From assembly GCF_001187905.1 (NCBI RefSeq), contig NZ_LGIS01000030.1, forward strand, positions 1 to 64,000: a DNA stretch of 64,000 nt, read 5' to 3'. A model generated the notes under the pieces. It worked only from the letters and a program-made list of their open reading frames with translations, was not told the origin of the DNA and did no database searches. Position numbers and translations under genes: made by a program. The first letter of the stretch is position 1. Each line of letters starts with the position of its first letter. Shown here one piece after another: positions 1 through 8,461 of the stretch. The stretch comes from Pantoea sp. RIT-PI-b. GTDB taxonomy: Bacteria; Pseudomonadota; Gammaproteobacteria; Enterobacterales; Enterobacteriaceae.

Positions 1-102
1 AACGCGATAAGGCAGGAACCGGACAGCGTGAGAGAACTGGATATTGAAGAGGCGCGGGCCGGGCTGGCCGGGAATTACAGGAATATCGTGTATGTGTATT
101 AA
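1..102 (+). CDS. 3' end of an unrecognised gene (partial)
   Basis: An open frame enters from the left edge and ends at TAA (100-102), giving 33 residues that finish in NYRNIVYVY. I do not recognise the family. The codons include ATA, AGG, AGA and several CGG/GGG, which are rare in the genes that follow, so this may be a recently acquired gene. In E. coli the gene on this side of fruA is different (nfo). With only the last residues visible, the frame could also be chance, and no function can be assigned. Confidence 0.35.
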   Translation, partial: NAIRQEPDSVRELDIEEARAGLAGNYRNIVYVY

Positions 103-145
103 CAATATTCCTGGGGATCCCTCAGCCCTACGGGTTGATGTTTTT

Positions 146-165
146 GGTTGGCATGAATGCCAACC
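146..165. repeat. 20-bp palindrome GGTTGGCAT-GA-ATGCCAACC
   Basis: Two perfect 9-base arms separated by GA lie between the partial gene and the fruA terminator. The layout (GGT-n-G-n-CAT, two purines, then the complement) matches palindromes at 16246-16265 and 57379-57398, so it looks like a diverged member of a dispersed intergenic repeat family. It has no T-run and is not a typical terminator by itself. Confidence 0.45.
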
Positions 166-174
166 ATTAAACAA

Positions 175-200
175 AAAAGGGAGCCGAGGCTCCCTTTTTC
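175..200. terminator. Bidirectional terminator downstream of fruA
   Basis: The stem GGGAGCC-GA-GGCTCCC is flanked by an A-run on the left and a T-run on the right, so it can act on both strands. It lies 15 bases past the fruA stop codon and closes the fruBKA operon, and it could also end the partial gene entering from the left. Confidence 0.85.
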
Positions 201-214
201 ACGTCTGCGGATGA

Positions 215-1912
215 TTACGCTGCTTTTACCAGCTCTTCTTCCGGACGTTTCAGAATCGCGTAGCCAAGACCCGCCACCGCAGTACCAATCACAATCGCCA
301 GCAGGTAACCCAGCACTGGGGTAATCGCGCCTGGAATCAGCAGCACGAACAGACCACCGTGTGGTGCCATCAGTTTGGCGCCAATCGCCATCGAAATCGC
401 ACCGGTCACCGCACCGCCAATGATGCAGCATGGCAGCACACGCATGGGATCACGCGCGGCAAACGGAATCGCCCCTTCTGAGATGAAGCACAGACCCAAT
501 ACCAGCGCCGCTTTGCCGCCCTCTTGCTGACCTTTGTTGAACTTACAACGCGCAACCAGCGTCGCCAAGCCCATCGCCAGCGGTGGCACCATGCCGGCGG
601 CCATAATCGCTGCCATCGGCGCGTAGGTTTGCGAACTCAGCAGACCCACACCAAAGGCATAGGCAACTTTGTTCACCGGGCCACCCATATCGGTACACAT
701 CATGCCACCGAGGATTGCGCCCAGCAGAACCGCGTTCGCCGTGCCCATGTTGGCCAGCCAGGTTGTCAGGCCCGTCATGATGCCCGCCACCGGCTTACCG
801 ACCACGTAAATCATCAGCAGACCGGTGATTAAGCTCGCCACCAGCGGGATGATCAGAATCGGCTTCAACGCTTCCATACTTTGCGGCAGTTTGACTTTAC
901 TGCTGAGCATCTTCGCGGCGTAACCGGCAATGAAACCGGCGATGATGCCACCGAGGAAACCGGCGTTAATGCTGGTGGCGATCATGCCGCCAATCAGACC
1001 TGGCGTCAGGCCCGGACGGTCCGCAATTGAGAAGGCAATGAAGCCCGCCAGTACCGGAACCATCAGAGCGAAGGCGCTACCGCCGCCAATCTGCATCAAC
1101 GCAGCGGCCAATGTACCCGGCTCTTTAAATGCGGTAATACCGAAAGCAAACGAGAGCGCGATGCTCAAACCACCAGCAACGACCATCGGCAGCATGTACG
1201 ACACGCCGGTTAGCAGGTGACGATATGCACCGGCTTTCTCTTTGTTGTCGCCCTGGGCGCTGGCGGACTGATTGCCGCTCGGCTGATAGGTTTTCGCTTC
1301 TGCCTGGGCTTTGTCCAACTCCTGCGCGGTTTTCTTCAGCGCCAGACTGGTTGAGGTGCGATACATCGGCTTACCGGCAAACTTCGCCAGATCCACATCA
1401 ATATCCGCCGCGACGATCACCAGATCGGCCGCCGCCACCTCTTCCGGTGTGATGGCGTTGCCCGCACCGACTGAACCGCGGGTTTCCACTTTCACCCACC
1501 AGCCACGCTTAGTGGCTTCGGCCTGAATAGCTTCTGCCGCCATAAAGGTGTGGGCAACGCCGGTTGGGCAGGCGGTGACTGCCACAATACGTTTCTGGCC
1601 ACCGCTCTGCGCGGTAACCGGTACGGCGCCCGTTGTCGCCGCAGGTTGCCAGGTTTTGGCACTTGCTTTGGCCTGGTTGATCGCCGCCAGCGGATCGCGC
1701 AGCACTTGCTGCACATCCACCAGCGCCACAGACTTACCGGCCAACTGCGCATCATTCGGCGCATTATGACCAGCAACCAGCACCAGCTCAGCATCGGCAG
1801 CATTGTCGGTCAGCGTCAGTCCGGCCTGTGCGGCCGTGGCGCGTAAACGTTCCAGCGCCAGATGTCCTGATGCCAGCCCCAGTGAAGAATCTTTTATCAG
1901 CAGCGTTTTCAT
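215..1912 (-). CDS. fruA: PTS fructose-specific EIIB'BC permease FruA
   Basis: Inner-membrane permease that imports fructose and phosphorylates it to fructose-1-phosphate, receiving phosphate from FruB. It has 565 residues, close to E. coli FruA (about 563). An N-terminal EIIB-like domain (about 1-100) is followed by the catalytic EIIB domain (about 105-205), whose motif VTACPTGVAHT carries the phospho-accepting Cys115. The EIIC membrane domain (about 225-560) has many hydrophobic segments. It is the last gene of fruBKA, starting 16 bases after the fruK stop. It should be controlled by Cra from the operators upstream of fruB. Confidence 0.97.
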   Translation of the reverse strand: MKTLLIKDSSLGLASGHLALERLRATAAQAGLTLTDNAADAELVLVAGHNAPNDAQLAGKSVALVDVQQVLRDPLAAINQAKASAKTWQPAATTGAVPVTAQSGGQKRIVAVTACPTGVAHTFMAAEAIQAEATKRGWWVKVETRGSVGAGNAITPEEVAAADLVIVAADIDVDLAKFAGKPMYRTSTSLALKKTAQELDKAQAEAKTYQPSGNQSASAQGDNKEKAGAYRHLLTGVSYMLPMVVAGGLSIALSFAFGITAFKEPGTLAAALMQIGGGSAFALMVPVLAGFIAFSIADRPGLTPGLIGGMIATSINAGFLGGIIAGFIAGYAAKMLSSKVKLPQSMEALKPILIIPLVASLITGLLMIYVVGKPVAGIMTGLTTWLANMGTANAVLLGAILGGMMCTDMGGPVNKVAYAFGVGLLSSQTYAPMAAIMAAGMVPPLAMGLATLVARCKFNKGQQEGGKAALVLGLCFISEGAIPFAARDPMRVLPCCIIGGAVTGAISMAIGAKLMAPHGGLFVLLIPGAITPVLGYLLAIVIGTAVAGLGYAILKRPEEELVKAA

Positions 1913-1928
1913 TATCGCTCTCCTGCTG

Positions 1929-2867
1929 TTAGTTAACGGGTTGTAAGTCGACGCGCGCCATCATCGCGGCCAACTGAGTACGATCTTTAACGCCAACATT
2001 GCTTTGACTGACGGCCATCGCCGCCACAGCCGTTGCCAGACGCAGCGTATGCTCGCTGGATTCACGCATCAGCAAACCGTAAATCAGGCCGCCGACCATG
2101 GAATCTCCGGCACCCACGGTGCTGACCACTTCGCAGGCAGGTGGTTTGGCGAGCCATTCACCGGAAGCATTCACCCACAGCGCACCTTCCGCACCGAGAG
2201 AAATCACCACGTGCGCAATGCCCTGCTCGCGCAGTTCATGGGCGGCACCAATGACGTCCTGCAACTCAGGCAGTTTGCGACCGGCCCAAATTTCCAGCTC
2301 GCGGCGATTCGGTTTTACCAACCAAGGCGCGGCTTTCAGACCGGCGACCAGCGCTTCGCGGCTGCTGTCGAAGATGATGCAAGGGCACAGCGTACGCAGA
2401 TCGCTCATCCACTTGGTGAACGCTTCAGGCGCCACGCCGGCAGGCAAGCTGCCGCTGACGCACACCATGTCGAACTGGCCGAGCCAGGTGAGAGAATCCG
2501 CCGTGAAGCGATCCCAATCCTGGGCCGTCACTTCAAAGCCGGAGAAGTTCAGATCGGTCACATCGCCGTCTTTTTCTGTCAGCTTAACGTTGATACGTGT
2601 GCGGCCCTGCACCACCTGGAAACGGTTGGCAATGCCCAGCTCGCTGAACAGCTGCTGGAAGCCATCCTGGTTCTCTTTACCGAGGAAACCGCCGACCGTG
2701 ACATCGATCCCCAAATCTTTCAGCACTTTAGCAACGTTGATGCCTTTGCCCGCGGCGTGCAGACCGGTAGTTTTCACCAGATTAACTTCACCATGCTCAA
2801 TCTCTGGCGTGTAACCCACCAGATCGTAAGCCGGATTTAACGTAATAGTGGCGACACGACGGCTCAT
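1929..2867 (-). CDS. fruK: 1-phosphofructokinase
   Basis: Cytoplasmic PfkB-family kinase that converts fructose-1-phosphate to fructose-1,6-bisphosphate, feeding imported fructose into glycolysis. The 312-residue length is normal. The PfkB signature [10 protein letters not shown] near residues 251-260 contains the catalytic base Asp255. The N-terminus ([10 protein letters not shown]) and the glycine-rich [11 protein letters not shown] segment are typical of the family. Its ATG overlaps the fruB stop by four bases (ATGA), which implies translational coupling. The substrate depletes the Cra effector pool, so the enzyme is also part of the operon's own control loop. Confidence 0.97.
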   Translation of the reverse strand: MSRRVATITLNPAYDLVGYTPEIEHGEVNLVKTTGLHAAGKGINVAKVLKDLGIDVTVGGFLGKENQDGFQQLFSELGIANRFQVVQGRTRINVKLTEKDGDVTDLNFSGFEVTAQDWDRFTADSLTWLGQFDMVCVSGSLPAGVAPEAFTKWMSDLRTLCPCIIFDSSREALVAGLKAAPWLVKPNRRELEIWAGRKLPELQDVIGAAHELREQGIAHVVISLGAEGALWVNASGEWLAKPPACEVVSTVGAGDSMVGGLIYGLLMRESSEHTLRLATAVAAMAVSQSNVGVKDRTQLAAMMARVDLQPVN

Positions 2868-3994
2868 GCTACCCCCTCGCCGAGACCGGCATTGATCGCT
2901 TCTTCAATGGCGGTAAGCGCTTGCTGGGCATCTTCACCACTGGCAGTAAAGCGCAGGCGATGGCCTTTCTTCACGCCGAGCGCGACCACTTTCATCAGGC
3001 TACGGCCGTTGGCGGGCTTGCCGCTGCCGTCGAGGTTGGTCACGGTGATGTCACTGTTGAACTGTTTGATCACGGTAACCAGTGCGGTACCTGGACGCGC
3101 ATGCAGACCATGCTCATTGCGGATGGTGAATTCAGCGGTCAGCTGTTCGGCAGCTTCATCCACTTCACTGGTCAGCAGCGCCAGAATCCCGGCGGCATCG
3201 GTCTTCAGCAGACGTTCAGCTTTGTTGGTCAGCAGCAGATTGCTTAAGTAGCCCAGCACTTCCAGCGGACGCTGATCGTTCGCTGCAACGGTCAGCAGCA
3301 GCGCGACGCTTTCGCCCTGATGCTGGAATGGCGCAGCGGCACGGCTTACCGCCACTGCGCTACCGAGGTTGCCGTTAGCGCTGTCGCTCAGCCAGATGCC
3401 TTGCCCAAGGCTTAACGGTGCATGGGAAACCACATCAGCAATAAATGCCGCATCGACCGCGCCTGCGGCTTGCAGGCGACCGGCGTTGAGCGCTTGTAAG
3501 GTGATTAAGTCGCTGGCTGCTACATCAACGGCAATCAGCGAGGTATCGAATTTGAATTCTGCCGCCTGATTCTCACCCATCAGCAGCGCACGCAGTTCTT
3601 CAGCCGATGCGGTTTTCAGCTGTTCAGCAATGCTGTCATCACTTAATACATGAGTGAGCTGACGCAGCAACGCGAGGTGTTCATCCGATTTGGCAGCAAT
3701 ACCGATAGCCACATACGCCGTTTGACCATCGCCCCACTCCACGCCCTGCGGGAACTGATAAACCTGCACGCCGGTTTTCAGTACCAGGTCGCGCGTCTCG
3801 GTGGTGCCGTGTGGAATGGCAATGCCGTTACCCAGAAAGGTGGTGGTTTGCTGTTCGCGCGCCAGCATGCCGTTAACGTAGCCTTCGCCGACATTACCCG
3901 CAGCGGTTAACGCAGCAGCAACCTGACGAATGGCCTCTTCTTTATTCTGTGCCTGAGCACCCGTATGAATGGCCTGAACTTCGAGCTGGAACAT
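2864..3994 (-). CDS. fruB: Fructose PTS diphosphoryl transfer protein (EIIA-FPr)
   Basis: Cytoplasmic phosphocarrier that moves phosphate from enzyme I to FruA. The EIIA domain (about 1-145) has its active-site His62 in [10 protein letters not shown] central linker domain is followed by an HPr-like FPr domain (about 285-370) with His298 in [10 protein letters not shown]. The 376-residue length equals that of E. coli FruB. It is the first gene of the operon and overlaps fruK by four bases. The RBS is a clear AGGAGAG. Two Cra palindromes lie 22-101 bases upstream of the start, so fructose-1-phosphate should induce it. Confidence 0.97.
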   Translation of the reverse strand: MFQLEVQAIHTGAQAQNKEEAIRQVAAALTAAGNVGEGYVNGMLAREQQTTTFLGNGIAIPHGTTETRDLVLKTGVQVYQFPQGVEWGDGQTAYVAIGIAAKSDEHLALLRQLTHVLSDDSIAEQLKTASAEELRALLMGENQAAEFKFDTSLIAVDVAASDLITLQALNAGRLQAAGAVDAAFIADVVSHAPLSLGQGIWLSDSANGNLGSAVAVSRAAAPFQHQGESVALLLTVAANDQRPLEVLGYLSNLLLTNKAERLLKTDAAGILALLTSEVDEAAEQLTAEFTIRNEHGLHARPGTALVTVIKQFNSDITVTNLDGSGKPANGRSLMKVVALGVKKGHRLRFTASGEDAQQALTAIEEAINAGLGEGVA

Positions 3995-4015
3995 ATCTCT
4001 CCTCGCTTGCTGTAT

Positions 4016-4029
4016 TGAATCGTTTCAGC
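4016..4029. promoter_or_regulatory. Cra (FruR) operator, proximal
   Basis: TGAATCGTTTCAGC matches the Cra consensus (TGAAACGTTTCA) in both half-sites. It lies 22 bases upstream of the fruB start. E. coli fruB also has two Cra operators, so repression relieved by fructose-1-phosphate is the expected behaviour. Confidence 0.85.
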
Positions 4030-4080
4030 TATATGACAAAAAATTACGCTATGCAGCGCGGACTTAGCCGGAAGCACAAC

Positions 4081-4095
4081 GCTGAAACGTTTCAG
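4081..4095. promoter_or_regulatory. Cra (FruR) operator, distal
   Basis: GCTGAAACGTTTCAG contains a perfect Cra palindrome (CTGAAACGTTTCAG). It lies 65 bases from the proximal site, a spacing that would let two bound dimers bracket the fruB promoter. Confidence 0.88.
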
Positions 4096-4273
4096 GGAAT
4101 ATGGTACAGCCGCGTACAGCAGGCAAGAAAATGCGCGATCTGAGTAGCAGATTTTTGATGTTCCGCACACTGCAAGTGGGATTTAGGATTTTTTCCGCCA
4201 GGCAGGCTGATGCTTTTGCTGTAACCCAATACCGCGTTAAGCCAAATTCTTCAGCATGGCGTCAGCTAACCGC

Positions 4274-4528
4274 TTAAGGCGCAGTCTCTGCTTCCAGTTT
4301 TAACAGAAAGGTCATGGCGCTTTCACGGCTGTTGCCGCACATTTCCGCGCTGGGCTGTAACCCCGCGCAGACTGCTGGACGCAGCGGAGAACCGAAGATT
4401 TTACAGCGCTGCTGCTCATCAAGCTGAACGCAACGCGTATTGGCCGGTTTGCCGTGCGGCATACCAGGAATGGGAGAAGATATTGAGGGGGCTGTGCAAC
4501 AGGCACCGCACTGGTCACGACAAAACAT
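4274..4528 (-). CDS. yeiW: YeiW, small cysteine-cluster protein (YkgJ/UPF0153 type)
   Basis: A small cytoplasmic protein of unknown role from the YkgJ-type family of predicted zinc/iron-chelating cysteine-cluster proteins. Conserved cysteines lie in CRDQCGACC near the start and in the later [19 protein letters not shown] and MCGNSR segments. The frame is open further upstream, but the chosen ATG at 4528 has AGGAG six bases before it and gives 84 residues, the E. coli YeiW length. A second ATG at 4531 is only three bases from the Shine-Dalgarno. It lies between fruB and yeiP, as in E. coli. Confidence 0.85.
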   Translation of the reverse strand: MFCRDQCGACCTAPSISSPIPGMPHGKPANTRCVQLDEQQRCKIFGSPLRPAVCAGLQPSAEMCGNSRESAMTFLLKLEAETAP

Positions 4529-4680
4529 CATGCGCTCCTGGAGAGAATTCGCGGCGACAATAACAGTCTGACGCCGCGAATGCCATGCATTGGCAACAAT
4601 TTTACACCGCCTCACTTGCCAGTTTTTCACCGCGCGAGTAACGTGACGCGCATTAACCTTCCGTGAGCGAGAAAACCACT

Positions 4681-5253
4681 ATGCCAAAGGCAAATGAGAT
4701 AAAAAAAGGGATGGCTGTCACCTGGAACGGCAAACTGTTGCTGGTGAAAGACATTGATGTGCAAAGTCCAAGCGCACGCGGTGCCGCTACGCTCTACAAG
4801 ATGCGTTTTACCGATGTCCGCACCGGCCTGAAAGTGGAAGAACGCTTCAAGGGCGACGACATTATTGACGCCATTTCGCTCAGCCGCCGTGCCGTTACCT
4901 TCTCTTATATAGATGGTGATGAGTATGTGTTTATGGATGACGAAGATTACACGCCGTATAACTTCAAAAAAGATCAAATCGAAGAAGAGCTGCTGTTTAT
5001 TCCTGAAGGCGGCATTCCCGGTATTCAGGTGCTGACCATGGACGGCCAGGTGCTGGCACTGGAGCTGCCACAAACCGTCGACATGGAGATTGTTGATACT
5101 TCGCCCGGCATCAAAGGCGCATCCGCCAGCGCACGCTCTAAACCTGCCGGCATGAGCACCGGTTTGTCGATTCAGGTGCCTGAGTATCTCAGCAATGGCG
5201 ATCGCATCCGCATTCATATTGCTGAACGTCGCTATATGGGCCGCGCTGACTAA
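4681..5253 (+). CDS. yeiP: Elongation factor P-like protein EfpL (YeiP)
   Basis: Paralogue of EF-P that binds stalled ribosomes and promotes peptide-bond formation at proline and other difficult motifs. The start [10 protein letters not shown] gives 190 residues, equal to E. coli YeiP. The frame is open back to a GTG at 4663 but homology does not support that start. The tip of the first domain reads [11 protein letters not shown], with Arg33 where canonical EF-P has a modified lysine, as expected for EfpL, which needs no modification. The end ([15 protein letters not shown]) is typical. yeiR follows on the same strand after 106 bases. Confidence 0.93.
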   Translation: MPKANEIKKGMAVTWNGKLLLVKDIDVQSPSARGAATLYKMRFTDVRTGLKVEERFKGDDIIDAISLSRRAVTFSYIDGDEYVFMDDEDYTPYNFKKDQIEEELLFIPEGGIPGIQVLTMDGQVLALELPQTVDMEIVDTSPGIKGASASARSKPAGMSTGLSIQVPEYLSNGDRIRIHIAERRYMGRAD

Positions 5254-5280
5254 GAAGAGTCTTCCGTCCGGCCGCTGGGG

Positions 5281-5299
5281 GTTGTTATAGTATAACAAC
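5281..5299. promoter_or_regulatory. Zur-box-like palindrome upstream of yeiR
   Basis: GTTGTTATAGTATAACAAC is a perfect 9+1+9 palindrome. Its core TGTTATA-n-TATAACA equals the core of gammaproteobacterial Zur operators. It lies 61-79 bases before the yeiR start, where an operator would overlap a promoter. Since YeiR is a zinc-binding COG0523 GTPase, zinc-dependent repression is a natural reading. There is no T-run, so it is not a terminator for yeiP. Confidence 0.7.
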
Positions 5300-5359
5300 G
5301 CCATACGCGCCGGATGTCACCTCCGCGCGTGATTTATCCTCTTTGTAAGGGAGCCCTTT

Positions 5360-6334
5360 GTGACGCGCGTAAACCTGATTACCGGATTTCTCGGCAGCGG
5401 GAAAACCACCACCCTACTGCATCTGTTAGCCAATAAGCCTGCCAACGAAAACTGGGCGATTCTGGTCAATGAATTTGGCGAAATTGGCATCGATGGCGCG
5501 CTGCTCGCCGATCGCGGTGCCACGCTCAAAGAGATTCCCGGTGGCTGCATGTGCTGCGTCAACGGCTTGCCGCTGCAAGTGGGCTTAAATATGCTGCTGA
5601 AGCAGGCGAAACCCGATCGCCTGATCATTGAACCTACCGGCCTTGGTCATCCCAAACAGCTGCTTAACATGTTGCGTGCCGCGGTTTATCAACCCTGGAT
5701 TCAGGTGGATGCGACCTTAACGCTGCTCGATCCGCGCCAGTTAGCTGATGAGCGCGTGGTGGCGAATGAGAATTTCCGCGATCAGCTGGTAGCGGCAGAT
5801 ATCATCGTTGCCAATAAAAGCGATCGCTGGAGTGACGAAGATCGTCAGCGCTTACAGGCATGGCAGCAACAATTCCTCGGCGAACGCCAACTGGTGGAAG
5901 CGGCGTGGGGACAGATCGATCCCGCTCTGCTGACACAGCCGGCATTGGCGGATCGTGCGGTTCCCGATGCGGCACATCATCATCACTCTCCGCGTCCGCA
6001 AGGGTTGGCTGCGCTCAAATTAGAGGGTCAGGCACGCTGGCGCCGTGCGTTAAATGAAGGTCAGGGCTATGCTTCCTGTGGATGGATTTTTGATGGTGAT
6101 ACGGTGTTTGATACCATTGCCGCGCTAGAGTGGGCAAGGCTTGCGCCCGTTGATCGGGTGAAGGGCGTATTGCGCACTGCAGACGGGTTAGTCAACATCA
6201 ATCGCCAGGGCGAAGATCTGTTTATTGAAACGCGCCCCACTACGCCGCCAGATAGCCGTATCGAATTGATCCATCATCAGCCGGCAGACTGGAATCTTTT
6301 GCAGGCGAGCTTGTTGAAGATTCGTTTAAATTAG
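5360..6334 (+). CDS. yeiR: Zinc-binding COG0523 GTPase YeiR
   Basis: GTP-driven metallochaperone-type protein of the COG0523 (CobW/ZNG) family, thought to deliver zinc to client proteins. The G1 loop GFLGSGKT is at residues 9-16. The family's GGCMCC metal motif is at 61-66 with Cys63, Cys65 and Cys66. NKSD (guanine recognition) is near residue 150, and a histidine-rich stretch (HHHH) lies near residue 207. The C-terminal CobW domain follows. The 324-residue length is close to E. coli YeiR (328). The GTG start has AAGGGAG six bases upstream. The Zur-like palindrome in front suggests induction under zinc shortage. Confidence 0.92.
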   Translation: MTRVNLITGFLGSGKTTTLLHLLANKPANENWAILVNEFGEIGIDGALLADRGATLKEIPGGCMCCVNGLPLQVGLNMLLKQAKPDRLIIEPTGLGHPKQLLNMLRAAVYQPWIQVDATLTLLDPRQLADERVVANENFRDQLVAADIIVANKSDRWSDEDRQRLQAWQQQFLGERQLVEAAWGQIDPALLTQPALADRAVPDAAHHHHSPRPQGLAALKLEGQARWRRALNEGQGYASCGWIFDGDTVFDTIAALEWARLAPVDRVKGVLRTADGLVNINRQGEDLFIETRPTTPPDSRIELIHHQPADWNLLQASLLKIRLN

Positions 6335-6379
6335 ATGCGTTAGGTTGCCACCGTTGTTTTCACTTTGAGCCTATTTTTT

Positions 6380-7087
6380 ATGCGCGCTTCTCGATTAATC
6401 ACCATCCTGCTGCTAAATGTGCTGGGAGTGATGCTGTTCCTTTCATGGTACCTGCCGCCGGATCACGGGTTCTGGTTTGGTATCGATAAAGCCATCTTTT
6501 ATGGCTTTAATGATCAGATGGTTGATCATCACGGCTTCGCACTGTTGGTGGCCATTACTAACTTCCGCGGCTTCGATCTTGTTTCGCTGCTGGCAATGGG
6601 ATTGCTGTATCTGTGGTTCTGGCGTCGCCAGACACCGCAGGGCCGCCGCCGCATGCTCGCCATTGGCATCACCATGCTGCTGAGCGCCGTAGTGCTGAAT
6701 CAGCTTGGCCACTTGCTGCCGGTGCAACACTCCAGCCCAACGCTATTCTTTGAAAATGTGCATCGCGTGAGTGAACTGACCGGGATTCCGGCTAAAGATG
6801 CCTCCAAAGATAGCTTCCCTGGCGACCACGGCATGATGCTGATTATCTTCACCTGCTTTATGTGGCGCTATTTCGGCTTCCGTGCGTTTCTGGTGGGTTT
6901 GGTGATTACCGTGGTGTTCGCTCTGCCGCGCGTGATGGCTGGTGCGCACTGGTTTACTGATATCGCCGTGGGCTCGTTATCGGTGGTGCTGGTTGGCATG
7001 AGCTGGTGCCTGTTAACGCCGTTCAGCGACAAACTGGTTAATTGGCTCAATCGTTCGCTGCCGGGTAAATATAAGCCGCGCACGTAA
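6380..7087 (+). CDS. lpxT: Lipid A 1-diphosphate synthase LpxT
   Basis: Inner-membrane PAP2-family phosphotransferase that moves phosphate from undecaprenyl pyrophosphate to the 1-position of lipid A on the periplasmic side, also recycling the carrier lipid. It has 235 residues from the ATG at 6380. The frame is open to a TTG at 6365, but the ATG fits family length and places the first membrane helix correctly. PAP2 motifs are clear: SFPGDHGMM with a catalytic histidine, then RVMAGAHWFTD with the second histidine and aspartate. About six hydrophobic segments are visible. The order yeiR-lpxT-mepS is as in E. coli. Confidence 0.93.
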   Translation: MRASRLITILLLNVLGVMLFLSWYLPPDHGFWFGIDKAIFYGFNDQMVDHHGFALLVAITNFRGFDLVSLLAMGLLYLWFWRRQTPQGRRRMLAIGITMLLSAVVLNQLGHLLPVQHSSPTLFFENVHRVSELTGIPAKDASKDSFPGDHGMMLIIFTCFMWRYFGFRAFLVGLVITVVFALPRVMAGAHWFTDIAVGSLSVVLVGMSWCLLTPFSDKLVNWLNRSLPGKYKPRT

Positions 7088-7602
7088 TTGTTAAGCGCGA
7101 GTGATCATAGAGCAATAACACGATCGCTCGCGCTTATTGAAAACGCCAATATATTATTAGCAGGCTAACATTATTCAGCTAAAAGAAAAGATTATGATAC
7201 AAAATGCCTGACATTAGCCTTTTTCCTAAGCTGTCCAGCCAGAACCCTCTTAAAATCGGCCTTAACGCCAGAACACCCCCCTTATTGCAGCGCTATTTGG
7301 CTATTAAATCACTGCCTATTGTTGATAAACTAGCCATTGTGTTACAGATTGATTTCACATCGAAAAAACCTTTGAAAATTTATATAAAAGCACTCGCCAC
7401 GCGGTCTGTAATCGGTTAACCTCAAATCCGATTAGTAAGCAACAGCATAAAATGCGGTGCTTAAAGCGACAAAAATGTGTGCATTAACACATTTTAGTAA
7501 TTAAGGATTTGTCTTAGACGGCCGTACTTATTAATCTCAATCCGTTTTGTCATCTGGCTGACGACATTCTGTCGTAAAGGAACTCGAAGGAAAACACGTA
7601 CA
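7088..7602. other. Intergenic region before mepS with an inverted repeat
   Basis: This 515-base AT-rich gap contains one clear structure: AAGCGCGAGTGATC (7093-7106) pairs with GATCGCTCGCGCTT (7122-7135) with a single G-T mismatch. It lies just after the lpxT stop and probably ends that transcript, although the T-run is weak. The rest should hold the mepS promoter. A 71-codon open frame at 7204-7419 has no Shine-Dalgarno sequence and no recognisable product, and I do not call it. Confidence 0.5.
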
Positions 7603-8178
7603 ATGGTCAAGTCTCAACCAATTCTGAGATACCTCAGGCGGATCATTCCCGCAGTAGCTTTAGCAACGCTTTTATCAGCATGTAGCAGTACCCATAACGG
7701 TCAGAACGCGAACAACGAGAATCATGAAGTTAACAACCAGAATGGTTTTTTACTTCAAGCGTCTCAGGACGAATTTGAACAGATGGTGCAGAACGTGGAC
7801 GTTAAGTCCCGCATCATGGAACAGTACAGTGACTGGAAAGGTGTCCGTTATCGCTTAGGCGGTGACACCAAACGCGGCATTGATTGTTCTGCTTTTGTTC
7901 AGCGCACCTTTCGCGAGCAGTTTGGTTTAGATTTGCCACGCTCAACGTCACAGCAGCAAGACACCGGCAAAGAGATTTCCCGCAATAAATTGCGCGCAGG
8001 TGACTTAGTGCTGTTCCGCGCCGGTTCTACCGGTCGCCACGTTGGCATTTATCTCGGCAACGATAACTTCGTCCACGCATCGACTAGCAGTGGCGTAATG
8101 ATTTCCAATTTGAACGACAGTTATTGGAAAACACGTTATCGCGAAGCGCGTCGGGTTTTAGCTAAAAACCCAAGCTAA
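7603..8178 (+). CDS. mepS: Murein DD-endopeptidase MepS (Spr), lipoprotein
   Basis: Outer-membrane lipoprotein that cleaves D-Ala-mDAP crosslinks so that new glycan strands can be inserted during growth. The signal peptide ends in the lipobox LLSAC with lipidated Cys27. The NlpC/P60 domain covers about residues 70-185, with catalytic Cys95 (GIDCSAF), His146 (GRHVGIY) and His158 (NFVHAS). The 191-residue length is close to E. coli MepS (188). The start has AAGGAA upstream and the N-terminus [10 protein letters not shown] matches the family. It is followed by a strong terminator, so it is probably transcribed alone. Confidence 0.96.
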   Translation: MVKSQPILRYLRRIIPAVALATLLSACSSTHNGQNANNENHEVNNQNGFLLQASQDEFEQMVQNVDVKSRIMEQYSDWKGVRYRLGGDTKRGIDCSAFVQRTFREQFGLDLPRSTSQQQDTGKEISRNKLRAGDLVLFRAGSTGRHVGIYLGNDNFVHASTSSGVMISNLNDSYWKTRYREARRVLAKNPS

Positions 8179-8213
8179 CGTATTGCTTTGAAGATCCTCT
8201 CAGCCAGAGAATC

Positions 8214-8245
8214 AAAAAAACGCTGCCCCGGCAGCGTTTTTTTTT
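8214..8245 (+). terminator. Rho-independent terminator of mepS
   Basis: CGCTGCC-CC-type hairpin (8221-8236) preceded by seven A and followed by nine T. It lies 36 bases past the mepS stop. Confidence 0.92.
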
Positions 8246-8296
8246 GCCTGCTGTTTTAACTCAAATCGAGCCTATAAAAAGTAATTGAGAATCAAA

Positions 8297-8332
8297 AATA
8301 TAACGAGACTTTATTCGCGCTCTCGTTATATT
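8297..8332. promoter_or_regulatory. 12-bp perfect inverted repeat upstream of pdeN
   Basis: AATATAACGAGA (8297-8308) and TCTCGTTATATT (8321-8332) are perfect complements with a 12-base spacer, so half-site centres are 24 bases apart, about two helical turns. A further partial half-site (TTCTCGTTGA) overlaps the right arm. It could be an operator for pdeN or a leader hairpin. I do not recognise the binding protein. Confidence 0.55.
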
Positions 8333-8461
8333 CTCGTTGACTTCCTGATGCCCAAACATTGCGCTGCAGACACCGTTGTTAACCGGGCTGCCGGATGAAA
8401 GTGGGTAGTGACCAAAACGATAAACATAATAATAAATGGCAAGACAAGGGGAATACACTCC

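Noticed and set aside
2004..2840. Long plus-strand frames opposite fruK
   Set aside because: They are antisense shadows of a high-GC coding gene; fruK is unambiguous.
7204..7419. 71-codon frame in the lpxT-mepS gap
   Set aside because: No ribosome-binding site, lysine/isoleucine-rich composition as expected from AT-rich non-coding DNA, and no recognised family.
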